This document shows positions 23,606-38,150 of a stretch of 64,000 nt of DNA, in pieces. Source of the DNA: Dimorphilus gyrociliatus (Eukaryota; Annelida; Polychaeta; Dinophilidae). The first letter of the stretch is position 1, and each line of letters opens with the position of its first letter. Location: contig CAJFCJ010000008.1 of NCBI GenBank assembly GCA_904063045.1, positions 124,001-188,000 on the forward strand, read 5' to 3'. The notes under the pieces were generated by a model, which did not search any database, was not told the origin of the DNA, and saw nothing but the letters and a program-made list of their open reading frames with translations. The position numbers and the translations under genes are program-made.

Positions 23606-25105
23606 ATGCGTGTAGTTTGGCTAATAGCTTTAATCTCATTGGTTTCTGGAAAGGACACGTGCGATATATGTACATGTGTTTTCTTTCTGGAAAGTAAAGT
23701 ATCCTGCGATCAGAAGGATTTAGCGAGGATTCCTGATGCTCCTAAGGAAGACTTTTATCACTTGGATATAGCCTATGCGGATTTTAGGCACTCACCTATA
23801 ACTCGACAAAATTTTACTGGCTATAATCATTTAAAAACTTTGACATTGGTTTTCTCAAAAATCAGGTCTATTAAGGTTAAAGCGTTCAGTAAAATGAGAC
23901 ATTTAAAGGCTCTTACATTATCCGGTAATAAATTAAGGAGGATCCATGATTATACGTTCGAAGGTCTTCACTTAAATATTTTAAATTTGGCTGATAATAA
24001 AGGCCTGTCTTTTAGCTCGTTTGCTTTTTCTGGAATGACAGTTAAAACTCTTTTACTCTCCGATTGCAAGATAACAACGCTTAATCCTAATGTCTTTAGA
24101 CCTATTAGTAACAGTCTGACAACGTTAAATCTGGAAAACAACAAAATTAAACAACTAGAGCCAACTTTTCTAGATCTCTTTCGTCAGATCAAACACATTG
24201 AATTGAGAAAGAATCCGTTCAAATGCGATTGTCAAGCAAGGTGGTTGAAAGACGTTTATAACGTTAAGAAAGAATTACCAGCACCAACTTGCGATTATCC
24301 CCCTAATTTACAGAACAAAACATTTAGGGATTTGAGTACGGACGATTTCAATTGTATCCTGCCTACATTTACAGACATAGACGCTTCGTTCAGTGAGAAT
24401 TCAGCCAAGTTAAAATGTTCCGCAACTGGTTCACCTGTACCTCGTTTATATTGGATTAAACCGTCCACACGAGATCCTCCATTCGTTGTTCCTCCTACAA
24501 ATCCAGAGGATCACTATAATGAAGCCATTTTTCATGCTACTAGACCTCATTCCACCACAAAGTGGACGTTATACAAATGCGTTGCATCAAATAAGGTTGG
24601 TAATACGACACTCACTTTGAATATTACGTGGCCGAATTTACGAACGAAGATTGTATCTATTCTGCCATCGGATTTTCCGCATAGGCGTAAAAAGGAGCAT
24701 CGTCATGATTTTGGTGACGATGACGACGACGACGATGATGATATTATTGATGATGATCATGCATCTCTTGAGGGTCAATACACTAAACATCGTAATAAAT
24801 TCGAAGGTCAAGAAAAGCCTGAAAGAGTATTTAATATAACCGAACTGGTCGGAGCAGTTGTTGGAACACATATCTGTACAGTATTGTTGTGTATAGTTAT
24901 TTTCCCGTTGTTTTTCAAGAGGCGTCTACTGTGCTCAAGAAGTAGACCGAAACACCCGGGTACCAGCCTCTCTGCCTCAGCTGCCAACGTTAAAGTGAAC
25001 AAGCCAAGCACAGCTGACTGTTACCTTCACGATCGACAGTTTGAGTATTACCCTCCGGCCTACATGGACAACCCACCATCATTGCCAAGGTTACCCCATA
25101 GATAA
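23606..25105 (+). CDS. LRR-Ig transmembrane receptor (kekkon/AMIGO/LINGO-like architecture)
   Basis: A single 499-codon open frame with no intron. Residues 1-15 are a signal peptide. An LRRNT cap follows (C19, C22, C24, C34), then about five to six leucine-rich repeats (about 50-205) and an LRRCT cap (C207, C209, C229, C250, with the NPFKCDC motif). One Ig domain has C271, W283 and C325 (YKCVASNKVG). An Asp tract (D371-D379), a membrane helix (about 413-437) and a basic then proline-rich tail complete it. The tail holds PPAY at 483-486, a potential WW-domain ligand. LIG-family proteins act at the cell surface in adhesion and in modulating growth-factor or neuronal signalling; this one's ligand is unknown. 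The ATG is the first of the frame and opens directly into the signal peptide. The exact LIG subfamily is not assigned. Confidence 0.93.
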   Translation: MRVVWLIALISLVSGKDTCDICTCVFFLESKVSCDQKDLARIPDAPKEDFYHLDIAYADFRHSPITRQNFTGYNHLKTLTLVFSKIRSIKVKAFSKMRHLKALTLSGNKLRRIHDYTFEGLHLNILNLADNKGLSFSSFAFSGMTVKTLLLSDCKITTLNPNVFRPISNSLTTLNLENNKIKQLEPTFLDLFRQIKHIELRKNPFKCDCQARWLKDVYNVKKELPAPTCDYPPNLQNKTFRDLSTDDFNCILPTFTDIDASFSENSAKLKCSATGSPVPRLYWIKPSTRDPPFVVPPTNPEDHYNEAIFHATRPHSTTKWTLYKCVASNKVGNTTLTLNITWPNLRTKIVSILPSDFPHRRKKEHRHDFGDDDDDDDDDIIDDDHASLEGQYTKHRNKFEGQEKPERVFNITELVGAVVGTHICTVLLCIVIFPLFFKRRLLCSRSRPKHPGTSLSASAANVKVNKPSTADCYLHDRQFEYYPPAYMDNPPSLPRLPHR

Positions 25106-28100
25106 TTACTGATTTCTCCTCGAGATCTTCATATATCAAAGTATTTCTTGTCCATCATAATGTACACACATGTTATATATATACATATAAACAGTTTTGT
25201 GTCTATATGCATATATTTATATATACTTGTATATGTATATCATTATATTATTTTAGAGTTTTGGTCATTTTGACTTTTTACTTACAAAAAGACTGGATAA
25301 GGCGTATCTCAACTGCAAAAAACAAGAAAGAATCTATTTATTTATCTCTATAGACTGTGAAAAGAAGAAATGATAGAAAGGATAAATAAAGAAACGCCTT
25401 TACATTTTTTTAGTATAATAAAAGTGAGAATATTCCTAAGTACATAAAAGTATAGAGTATGACAAACAATACGAGTCAAAATTGTTTACTATTGTTTGCA
25501 AGCGACTCTTAGCGAATTATAGTAAGATCTCTCCTTTATCACATGTAAATATGTTGAAACCTAATCAATCACTTATAATTATATGCCTATAAAACAATAT
25601 AGTTTTATCATAAGCATGTGCTTAGTTAAGTATACGCTTCAAGTTTTATGAACGAGTCAATATACATCCTCCCTACTTGATATAAATTTCAACTGGTGTA
25701 TTAGTATACATATATATTTATCTACTGCTTACCTTATGCTATACAAACAGATGTTGCATCTTTGAAAAAGCCTCATTTCCAGCATCCGGTTCTTAGTAAT
25801 AACCACTTGTTAAAATGTACCCGATATTGAAAAAATATCAAAGAAAAGTTTAAAAGAGAACACAGTACTAAATCAATTAAACATTTTACTCTTTTATTAT
25901 CGACTAAAGGAGAAAAAATGAGCAGATATAAGTATAAAGAAGAACTCATTCGATATCATTAATAGATCCACAAAAGAACAACAATAATGGAATTTCATAA
26001 AAAGATCTTTTATAACTCAATTTCGCGTCTCCTCCTCTCGTATTTTAACCCTTTCTTTATCTTTTTGTTTGATTTATATTTGTATAAAAGTATGTTTTTT
26101 AAGGATTCATTGATATTAGATATCTGTATATAAATTCACGTACTGTCATACAAGTAACAAAGCCTTTCGGACGTTTCCATTCATCACGCGCCACTTAGCG
26201 TGAAATCACAAACAATCATAATATAGGAATTGGTAAAAAAAAAAGAAGAAAAATGCTTTGCTTATATGGCTATAAACTTTGTATAAAATAATATAACTAC
26301 ATACAGCTTAACGGTTATGCATAAAACGGAATATTTCTCTCGTTTTTAAAATAAGCCTATGCAGATCTATTGCATGTATTATATCTATATTTTGAAATAT
26401 CTTATTTAATGTGTAAATCATAAATATATATGCTAAAAAATCTCACGTATACAAAACGCCTCGCGTTTATTTACAAAGCGCCCGGCTACAAACTCCAAAC
26501 ACACGTTTTCCATAACTGAAAAAATATTCGCCTAACACTACAGGTTTCTAGCGGCTATTTTCTCCATATATTTTCCATATTATGCGGACCCTTTCTATAT
26601 GGGATCATATAGCTATAGCCATAGGCCTATATTTCAGAAAAACATCAAATAGCATATGTATATTGTATAATAAAATTGCGCATCCATTCTGAGTAGAGGG
26701 ATAAATGACATAAAAATGGTTCAGAGGAAAGAGTAATTTCTACAGATTTCTATGGTTATAAATCAAGTAGAAATAGAATAGAAGGTTACCTGGATATTGT
26801 ATTTATATATACAATAGTTGTTAATACATTTCAATCAGAGAAAAAGAAATTATTTACAATAGGAAAAGAAAAGGTTCAAAAATAGAAATAATAATTGAGT
26901 AAAAATAACTAGACCACCTTTTCCTTTTTTCCAATTCCAAACTAAGGAACTTAGTTTATCGCGCTCACCTGGCGATCACTAGGCCTAGCTCTAATTAGCG
27001 CAGCGAGAATTTTTGCGGATTTTTACGTCTAGGTGCAATTATTTTTTACGTGCAGAGTGCACTGATGTGTATAGATTCGTTTTAATAGGAAAAAAATCGG
27101 TAGGAAAAGGACAAATATGACTAGGTTACTCAACATCTACTAAAAGATAAATTCACCCTGTTCTCGTATTACACCCTTCTGTTTTATTAAAAGGTTAAAA
27201 ATAGCAAATTTTTTGACCTTTTCTTCATAAAATCGTGCATCATTATTTATTTTATTCATTATTTATCATGAAAATCACATGAAAAAGAAGCCCATGTACC
27301 AATATATATATATATATACATATAAAGAAACTGTATATACATTTTTATATAGTTTACTGTTACTAACTCCTGCAATAGTCTGGAACGGTTTCATGCAAAA
27401 TCGATTGTTCTTTCCTTATAGTAAATTACTTATGCATAAGAATTGATATTTTTTATATACTCTAAAAAGAACCTTTAATAACTTCAATTTGCCAGACATT
27501 CGAATTGTAGTTTGATAAGGAAATATCGACATTCTGTATAGAAATAAAGTAAAGAGAGACGCTTAATTAATTTATACGAAGATTACCAGCATTAATTTTG
27601 TAAATAGGTTAACGATTATTGTACGAAGAGATATTGAAAAGTTCTACTCTGTCTATAGTAGTATCTACCCTCCTCTGTTTATCTTTCCGCTGATATTTTC
27701 TAACTAATAAGCGGGTTGTTTAACGAATAAGATGTAAACAAGACCCTATCGCCTTTCGAAGAGATAGAGTGTGTATGGGTGGGAGGCGGGGGCGTAGAGA
27801 GGACCATGTTACATGCCCTAATAGTTATTTACTGCAGGGCGTTACGTATATTTTCAGAAATCTTGTACACGGCATATGGAAGTCTGTTGATAAGGCCAGA
27901 AAATGGAATTAAGGGAAAACAAGAGAAAGAGAGGGGAAAAGCCAGCAGGAATAAGCAAAATAAGCTTATTCCTAAAACGTCTAACTACATAAAAAGCGGG
28001 AAAATCGAATTCTTTCTTTTCCTTTGTTATTTTTTAATTTGGTGGGTTGTTTAACTAATTACAAAAGTCGTTCGTAACGGCTCGTAAATTCTCTCGATTC

Positions 28101-31100
28101 CATCAATATGAAAAAGTAATCAATTGTCAACGTACTCTAGTCTAATCAGTTGTCGTTTAGGGATTTTAAATGTTACGCAATATTCAGATGGAATTAGAAC
28201 GGGTGGCCTATGTAGTTTAATTGCTACCGATGGAACCTTATCTGGCGAGGATCAGCAGCTCTGTTGTCAGAAAGGTCGCCAACACTTTAATAACGATGAT
28301 TAGACCGCTAGGTAGTCCTTTAATGTGTCACGTATAGGCCTGTTAGAAGACTATAAATTATAATAGAAGAAAGAGAAAATATCCTCGGAGGATGATAATT
28401 TTCTACAACTTTACCGGTTGAAGAGGGAACAATAGCCGTTATCGGCTGAACTTTATCTAAGCAAATATTCAATTTACGATCTTTCTACATTACTAATCCG
28501 TCTGTAAACTTAACGGCGTTGTTGTCTATTCACTCTAAGCGGGCGGTGAAATTAAATAATAGAAAAGAAAAAAATGAGTCCATTATCCTTAGGCCTACGC
28601 AATTCGTATATAAACAAATATAAAGGGGATATATATGCACAGGGGGTTATTGTCTATACCTATAGAAAGAGCAAAGAACGAAAGAGCAGACGAGTTTTTA
28701 TTAAAAATGCTTCGTTAGGCACGTTCTGTCAACCTATTCGCTTTATATTCGATGATCAATTTAGCTCTTCTTTACTTTTTTACGACTGTTTATCAGTCAA
28801 GTGGTAATTTTTTTATTGTTCAATTTGACTTATCCAATTAGTTCGTACCTAAATAAAACAAAATAAAAAACGAAAGGAAAAGCCACCCATTAACTTTTAC
28901 CATTAGTAAACAACAAATTGTTACTCTTTTACTTATATTTAGTAAATTTGTCAAATGTAACCATTTTACTCTTTCTTCCTCTTAAGCATTCTCTGATATT
29001 TACAAACTGTAAACTGAAATAAAAAAAAGAAACGAGGGCTTTTACTTAATTTATCTTCTTCCTTTTCCTTTTGCTCCAGCTAGCTTTCCTTTTTCTTCAG
29101 TATTCTTTTTTTATTATTCTCTTTTTATAAAAAGGTAACCTAAAAAAGAGAATAGAAGGACCAAAAGTAATCAACTGAAAGTGAAAAGGGAAAGAAAAGA
29201 TAGAGGAGTGAATGATTCTTATCTTAGATTTTTTTCCCTTAATAAAGAATATACTCTTTTTCAATTTACAATCGAGTGTTTGCAATTGAAAGAAAAGTAG
29301 CCTGTAAAAGACGATAAAATTGGTCGGTAGATTTCTTTCGTGTCAAGTACAAGAAAGAGCTTTTAACAACTGAATGAATTCATTTTTCTTTATTGCAATC
29401 ATCAATGAAATAAAGAATACAAAGTATTACGCAATGATTTATAATCTTAAGTAACTATGACTGGTTGTAAAAAAATAAAATACAATTAAAAAAGCACTGA
29501 ATTATTGTATTTGTACATATTCAAAATTGAATGGATTTTCCCCTTTAACAATTGTTTACATATTGATGTGTAAAACTTTTTGAATAGATCTATGAATATT
29601 CAAATTAGTTGGACAACTTCTATTGGATAAACAAGTGCGAAAATTGAAAGAAGGCATTATTGGTTTAATCGAATTGAATGTTTTACGTTCAAACACAATA
29701 TTGTATTCATGCGAAAGTTGTATTTAACATACGTAATTGCCCTTGTCGTAAATTGTTCTTTGCCATCCAAATAACATCAATTTGATCGATGATGCATCAG
29801 CTTGTAGGAGATAGAGAAATGAGAGAAAGGGAGTTTGATAGAGAGCGAGGAAGAGATTTTTTGGATAAAAGGCTACTTGAATTGTAAATTGTTTGGAAAA
29901 ATTATGAATAAAAAGGTATAGGGGAGAGTGGGTAAAAAATCATTAATACACAAAAAAGCAATATTTACTAGAAATTTACGCGTGCTTCCCGTCCACATAA
30001 CGATCTTAACAAATCGTTACGAAAATCGAGAAGCACAGATCCTAATGCACTCTTATTTCCATTCCATTCTTTAAAAATTCCTGCTGCTATTTCCTATATT
30101 CGTATATAATATTTGTTATGAGAAAAGGAAATAGTATCTCCTGAGCCTGTATGCCAGCCCTTTTCCTACCCGTTGGGCTCGTAAATCGCCTGTCTAATCG
30201 ACTTCGAGGCAGGGTCGTGAGGTGGTTCTGAGCCGCGGTTGCTTTTTTACAAATTGGATACGGGATTTAGGATGAGGTGAAGGGGTTACGAACTCAACCA
30301 GTTTTTATCCTTTAATCGAGGACCGTTGATTTCATTGGTTGAAGGGATTAGTTAGTTCTTATTCATTGGTTACTCATTGACCTGGAGAGGAATACACGTA
30401 CGTATAAATATTATACATACGGAATGAATCAATAATAAATTGATATTCTACAAACAGGTGTTTTCCTAAATAGAAATCATTTCAAGGTATGAGGCGAGGA
30501 GTAGTTTGGGAAAAACAGATAATGAAAATCCCTATTCTCCTATTCTCTGCGAAAATAATATCCTCCTTCTCATCTAAGTCTACAAATATTAACCTCGATC
30601 GGATTATGCGTTAGCCGTTCGTGTTCGTCCATCCTCCCACTGTTTACTAGACCAATAAAAAAGCGGCGTCTAGAGGAAGATGGGCGAACGTGAGCAGAAA
30701 CTGTCCGAAGATATAAAGCAAACACCCACTGATTTGATTTGCGGTCGCATCGTCCTGATCGATTTGCTATATTTTTTTTACTACCGCCCTAACTACCTAG
30801 TTTTGACTATCCCCACTTTGCTAACGCCTACTTTTATTTTTTTTTTTTAACAAGAGATCCTCCTGTGCTTTCCCATCATTATTGCTTTCAGTAAAAGAAG
30901 ATGAATAGGGTATTAAATAGAAAGCGACCATAGTCAAAAAAACCTTTCTTTGCCTTCCTTGCTTCATCCATTTGTAGAATATGTGTTGGGTAATGCGTTC
31001 CGACGCGTCGCTTATTAAACGAATCGAAAATACAATCGATTTTGTCACGGCCGAATATTGAAACAATAGGCGACCCTTTTTCTCTATATCATCGCCCTTC

Positions 31101-34100
31101 CCCGCCCATAATTCTCTCCTCTCTTCTATAATTAGGGAAGCGTTTGGAAATATGACGCCTACTAATTTTTCTTTTACCCCTTTCGCTGCTCCTTTATTGG
31201 ATGAAGACAGAGAAACTTGGGTGTAGCAGATGCGTTAATCAGCTTATACTGTTTAACCGTTCTTTTTCCAATAAGGACCCTAGCCAGGTGTATGTATGAC
31301 AAAGAGAATTATGTATATTAAGGAATTTCAAATCATTAATACCTATAAATATCATCAAATTTTAATTAAATATTACAACAAACCCGCATCCACAATCAAA
31401 TAATACTAAATAAAATAAAAAATATGAATAAAACGATATAGCTCTTAGTGCTTATTGAAGACGGAAGAGTGCGAAAAATGAAGTATTAAGCGAATGGCTA
31501 CCAGTTATAGGCCTATTATTCTCAGCTTTTCCTACTCAATCAAACATTGGTTGGGTGACTCTGTAGCTTTTTCCTTTCTATCCATTTTTCTTTCCCATTA
31601 CATTTCCTTGATTCTATTGGCTTTTTTTTTCTTTCTTACTTATTTTTAGCCTTTAATTTATATCTTATATGCTAATCCGCCAATTCTAAGATTTAAAAGA
31701 TGATACACAGCATAAATATAATGGAAAAGAACTGCTCGGAGAAGTATTACTTATATTAGTTAATAAACAAAGTAAAGTGAAAGAAAGAGAGAAAGAAAGG
31801 GGGAAAAGGCAAAGAAAAATTGAAAAAAGAGAAAGATAGTGGAAAAAGAAGCGTAAAAATGTATAGATAATTACATCACGACTTCTCCGAGCGTCTACTG
31901 TCGCCTAAAGGATGAAGATTCGTTTGATACAGTTGGTAGTTCGTTTGGAGGCATTTGTGGTACTGTTTGAATAAAAAAACAATGGCTGTTAATTAAGGAA
32001 GAGATCGGAAAAATAGTATAATTTTAACAGCGGGTTGTCGTCATGGCACCATTTCATCATGTAGAAGGTGGGAGGAAATACCTTCTCATAGCTCTTTTTT
32101 TCCTTCCTACTTATTTTTTTACTACCTTATCCACTTATGATCACGTGACGGATTGATCTGTTAATTTTTTTTCCATTTCCCTCCCATTCCAATACTTCTT
32201 ATCTGATAGGCCCATTTATCGGGAAATAATGCGATATATTTCGAGTGCTATATTTGCATTGTAAATAAGGGCCAAAGATTTAAAAAAAGAATATTCTAAA
32301 TAGGAAGAAAGGAAAAAATTTTTGTTACGAAAGGACTAAGATTTTGTTTATATATAACACGCTTTTTTAAATATGCATAAACGTGTAATTTATACTTAAT
32401 AAGTAAATTTAACTATCATTTAACTCTGTTTAATAACGATGTCTTTTTATAGAAACTTAACAACGGTAAGTCGATGAGCCGACGCCACATAAAAGCGTCC
32501 CCTGTTCATTATCAGCTCAAAAGACGTCAAGCAGACTGACCCACTCTTGACCCGCTTATTCGTCAAGAACAGTTGTCTTTCCTTTAAATTGGGAAATAAA
32601 AGAGGTGAAATCCACTAAAATTATTTCCACATAGGAATATGTTAACATATGAATTATTAAGGGAATATATTCATAGAAACAAGACAAACTACCAGTCTTT
32701 TTACGCCCTTAATCGCTTTTCTTTGTCCTTACCTTTCAGGTAGGATGAAAATTTTATAAGCGCCGTTGTCCATAGCACTATTTAAGTACGCTCCAACGCG
32801 TCGTCTCTCTTCCTTTATTCCCTACTTTTTTTTTTATTGAAAAAGAAAAATTATAATAGAAAGCGTCCCTTAAAGCGTTTTTAAGGTGAGAAAATAGACG
32901 AAATTGGAAAATTTTCACAGCAAGATACGTTTAAGAGAGGCGTCGCACATAAAAGTGTTGATGGATGTCATTTTCGACATGGAACATAGAACTAATTTCC
33001 TAATACGTATTGATTTTTTCCTGCCGATGCAGAAACATTTTGCGGTATATGCATATATATTTATAGATCCAGGAGATGTTAGTAAATAAGCGTCTAATCC
33101 TGAACAAGATCAGCTAATACAAACAACTAGAAGTAATCGAACGCTGCTGCAATTTTTCTTAGCTCCGTCATCCCGCGGAGAAATTATCTGGCGGCTCACA
33201 ACGTTTTGCAGTCGTTTGTCACAATTGATGTTTAACTAAATGCCACTCTACTTTCTAATAAATGGCCGATCTGATTGATCACAAATTTTTCTTGTTAATT
33301 TGAGCATGTTAACAAAATGTTCTGACCGACCGAGCGAATAGGAGGAAGGTGGAAAAGTTGCTTTATTCTTCATCCAGTAGAGAGTTTAAATAGATGCAAT
33401 GACAATATTGACAAAGTTGGCGTGATTAGCATAACTTCCGGTTTTATATTTATGCCTTTTTAGGATAACAATATCACAGCAATATTTCATGTCTGGAAAA
33501 AGCGTCAAATTCTATTTTGCTTTCGACTTTTCCTTTGAATGGTTTCGTCTAACTAAATTTCCTGTCCTCTCCGATTACAATAATGATTAAATGCTAATAA
33601 ATTTCATAGAGAAACTGATATGTTTATCCAAGAAATTATGAAAGTTTGTTGATCAATGATACAGTGATTTTCATTACCAGTTGTCATTTGTTATTTTTTG
33701 AGAAATTGACATCAGACAATATATGGAAAGGAAGCCCCTAGGTAACTGCAATCAATTTAATGACCTTTCGATTAATAGTTCGACCTCAATTTGACAAAGT
33801 CATACTACTCTCTGCCTTCGCTTTCTCTCTGTCCAGCGAAATGTCCGGCTGCTACAAATGATCAATGAGGAACTTTTACTCTTGCGGCCATTCGGCTTGA
33901 TTGATACATGATTATAGAATACAGTAGTTATTGCTATAATTATTCTTACTTCAATGAAATTAGATTATGTTTAAATGCTAAATAAAGCGGGTACACGCAA
34001 AGCGAAAACTTTCATTTTCTTTTTTCCAAAAGGCCTAATATCTGTAATAAGAGATTTCTTTATTGATATAGATACGTTTAATCCCTTTCAATTATAGGCT

Positions 34101-34664
34101 TACATACGGATGCAGCTTATGTAAGATTTTAAGCTATAAATATTATCGACGTCCCACGAACCGAAATAAACGCTAGCTTCCGCTTGAGTAATTTCTTTCC
34201 CATGAAAAGAGAAAGTTATATCAATTTGTTTGTACTCAAGGTTTTCGCCTTTATAAAAAAAACATTCAATTTGACTGTCGAATTAGGTGCAGCTGCCCGT
34301 CGTTAAAATTCGGCGCAGATGCGAGGCGTCTCTAGTCGGTCCGGAGGTCAGGGGTCGTCCGTTACGTTTACGGCTGACATTTTGCTATGCTTTTGATGTT
34401 AACGATAGTCCGCATAGTTGCCGTTTTTCCATCTCGTTAGACGACCTTTTCGATAAATTGTTATTTCTAAAGTCACCAATAGGCCGTAATAGGCTACAGT
34501 TGTAAACAGTTATATATTATCCCGTTTCCCGTAACTAACAATTGGGTGTGTTATATAGGAAAACGATTGCACTTAATAATGAGCACATTTTTTTGTCATC
34601 TTCTTCTGTTGTTGTATGCGCGTATATACGTCTCACCCTATCTTCTTTTCTTTCTATTTTGCAG
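25106..34664. other. 3'UTR of the LRR-Ig gene, then gene-poor DNA with GC-richer islands
   Basis: Possible poly(A) signals for the LRR-Ig gene lie near 25,382-25,392. Beyond that no exon is supported. GC-richer islands stand out near 26,940-27,040, 28,190-28,340, 30,160-30,300, 32,470-32,570 and 33,150-33,240. TAGGCCTA occurs at 26622, 26980, 28590 and 31508. ATCACGTGAC lies at 32140-32149. This looks like regulatory landscape rather than decayed genes, but that is inference. Confidence 0.5.
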
Positions 34665-34796
34665 GTGTATACACCACCACGTCTTTGTTGTGTTGTTTAC
34701 AGTCAGGCTAGCCGTACGTGCTACATTCGGCAACTGTCCTCACTAGATATAAACGTCGGTCGGCTTTTAACTATCCCTTCTCACAGTACATGAAAG
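34665..34796 (+). other. Candidate non-coding (5'UTR) exon
   Basis: A strong polypyrimidine-plus-CAG acceptor (TTTCTATTTTGCAG, ending 34664) is followed 132 bp later by a canonical donor AAAG|GTAAGC. All three frames contain stops, so the segment is not internal coding. It is GC-richer than its surroundings, and a GC-richer block with a TATA-like run lies upstream at 34,250-34,500. It could be a 5'UTR or lncRNA exon of a + strand transcript whose coding exons lie farther right. Confidence 0.35.
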
Positions 34797-37700
34797 GTAA
34801 GCAAAGAAGAAGAACGGGGCATGTGATTTTGGCAAGCAATCAATGTGATGGATAGACCGTCACGTGCACACATACACACACACACATACGTTCTTACAAG
34901 GCGCAAAAAAAAGCAGCCAAGTTGATTAGTAAGAATATAGGAAATTGGCGATACTTGTGTGAAAGAAGTTGAAGTAAGTAAGCTGGTCGAAAGTTGTATA
35001 AACATTTAAAGTTAATGAGTAAGGCATTCCTGAAGACTATTTTCATTCTATCTCCTATCCGTCTAATAGTTAATAGTTATTCCATTATTTTTGATAAACG
35101 ACCCGCAACGGGAAAATTTGCAGACGCTAGGCCTGAAAAAAAGACGATGTGTGCCCTTTTGTATATATAACATTAACTTGTACAAACCGTTTTTCATGCG
35201 TTGTTTGCACTAGGTGATTTGTCACCCTTCCAACCCAATTATAAACACAATTATAAAAGAAAGCCATTTACTAAGTAAAAACTATATAAGATTTATAGAA
35301 TTTCCAACAATCTCTTATTGGTCTATGTACAAACTTTACTGCATTATATAAGTAATAAAATTTATCTAATTATTAATTAATAATTCTAGTACAACAAAGA
35401 ATAAAAACTACTTTATTATGCATGTATTATGTCATAAAAAAAGAGAAGAATATACATATATACACTGTGTACAGTACAAAACAAACTGCATATATTATTT
35501 AAATAAATAATATAATAAGTGTTGAGGAAAAGGGAGGGAGAATTATAGAAGAAGAATGATAATGATATTTAGAATAAATGTATAATTTACATTAATATAA
35601 AAATATATGAAAGTAAAATTTACTATGGGAAATTTTTACGTTATTTATATTTACGCATAAAGGGGTTGAACACGCGCTGAAAAATATGCCAACAATTCAG
35701 TTGGCCCTAGGCAATTTGTCACCTTCGATGTAGCACTTAGGGGGAAAAGAGAACGTTTTTTGATACACCCAAGCATATACCTTGGGTACTAACGCCCACA
35801 TAAATATATATACAAGGTATCCGCAACATATTGCTCTTTACTATTTTTAACATATAGTACATGACTAATATACACCTGTTCTTGGATAATCATTAAGTGA
35901 GTATAGGTAGAGTTCTCATCAATCAGTCAATTAATATACTCTAATAAGTATATACATTTACGCACATAATGTTTATACATAACAGTAAACTACTTGACGT
36001 GAAAGAATATCTAAATAAACGTATAAAGGCATATAGGAAAATGAAAAAAACAAAAAAAAGGAACTATTGTTGACAATAAAAATAAAGTGACATATGTTTT
36101 AAAGAGAGTTTATGGATTGAGAAAAATGGGTATAAAAAAACAAAAACAAAGACCTTAACACATCGCCTAACTGGAACAAAAGGCATTTCGTTCGGATTTG
36201 CGTGCGGTTATCCGTACGGAATAATGCTTTTCATGCTTTTACGAATTCGCCGTTCAAAATCTCAGATAAGAGTATATGGTATAAGTCAACTGAAGCGTAA
36301 ATATGCAATTTTTTGTCCCTGGTCCCTATTTTATTTCACGGCCATTACTCTGCTTTGTTTAAACTTTGGATTGTACACTGCTCAATACACGATATAGATG
36401 GACAAGAAAGAAAGAGAGAGGAAGAGAGCAAAGAGCATAAAAGAACGGGTTGAATGTATACTTTAGCGGTGAGCATTTACGGAAATAAGAGGAGTGTGCA
36501 TAACACGGGCAACGTTCGCCCCTTCTTTTTACATCTGCTCTATGTATTTCTTTGAGATAAGAAGGCTAAAAACTTTGCGTATGACACATAGCGTGCAAAA
36601 CATCTCTACTCTTTATTCCTCTTTTCCCCAAAATATATCAAGCGTAAGGGGATAGTAAGAAAAAACAGCTTTAAGAATTCTTTCATAGCAAACTCTACAA
36701 ACTGACCATCATCTTTCAAGAAAAGGGTCAGGAAGGGTCAACCTAGTCTAACAAACTATAGCAAACAAAGCACTCTTCCTTGTCGACTGAGACTATAAAA
36801 GTTAATGAATAAACAAACAACCGTTATACGATACTCTTGCTGATGTTCCGAACATTGGAGGTATAAGTAATTGGAAAATGGATTTTATTAATTTATTAGA
36901 TTAGTTATTTTCATTATACATAATAGAAAGTACGAAATATAAACTTATAAGAAGATTTCAATTAATTAAAAACTATAGGCATGTATATCTTAATAAGCTG
37001 ACTAAAAATAGCTTTTATAATTTTCTATTTTAGTGGAAATGGATAAAAAAAAATCTTAGAATGGAATATTTTAGCTAATGTGATTTTAATTATTTAGCTC
37101 CTTTTATAGAACGAAAAATGAAATAGTCAAGTTTGAATAACGTAAAATATATTGATTTCTACCTTTTTTCTATCCTATTATTAAAATACTTCAAGTTTTT
37201 AAGGATAGTTTTTGATTCATGATGAAAATGAATGATAGGAGCAGATTTTGTACCTACTAAAAAAGAATCAGTTGAGTGACGTAAATGTAAGGGGCAGTGA
37301 TTCTACCTGCATCTAATACTTGAAAAGGTGAAAAATGTTTGATATTTTCTCTAAATATCATTTTAGAATGTAGTATATTACAAGTTTATATATAAATAAA
37401 TAACTTAATAGAATAAATAACAATAAATAAACAGCAGTATCACAGAATATTAAATCTATGACCAGCTGTAAATAATGAATGTTTCATTTTTACTTTAATA
37501 TATACAAGAAGAATTGAAGAAACCATAAAACAAATAGGCGTAAAAAAATTGAAAACAGTAAAAATAGTATCAAAGAACAAAGTTTTATTGTATTTTTAGG
37601 TATTAAACTATGAGGAATCCATAAAATGTGCCGTAAACCAGGTTTTTAATATAAAAGTACCAGCCTGACATGCCTGCCAATACCCATAGACATTTGATAA

Positions 37701-38150
37701 ACGAGTAAAAAAAAACTAATGGAAAAAGTCTCTGAACAATTAACAGGACGGCTGCATCTGAAAAATTTGAACATTTTCCCATTATCCTTTTAATAATAGA
37801 GTTGTTTATAATAAAAACTAAAATATATAATAAAACAATTTATCCATATACACTTTCTTAATTTTTTTTCTATTTTACCCCTTTTGGTCAATAAAAAACG
37901 TACATCGAACACATAGGTTTTAGGTTATTTACAAATATGTGGTACATGTTTTAACTCTATCCTTTAGATTAAATTTCAGAATGAGACACTTTATGACTAA
38001 CCACTCCACCCTTTCTTTTTACTCTTACTATTTTATATTTAGGTCTTTTACACTTTTTTTCTCTCCTCTTCCGTTAAAGTGGAATTTTTAAGAGGTTGAA
38101 AGAAAATAAGAGAAAGGAGACTAGAGAAGGGAATGGATAAGGAATAAGAG

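Noticed and set aside
24638-25011. Open frames in other frames and antisense across the LRR-Ig gene
   Set aside because: Products of the Asp-codon repeat and overlap with the real 499-codon frame.
34287-34505. 72-codon Arg-rich open frame
   Set aside because: A GC-rich block fully explains it; no start context or domain; treated as a promoter-like region.
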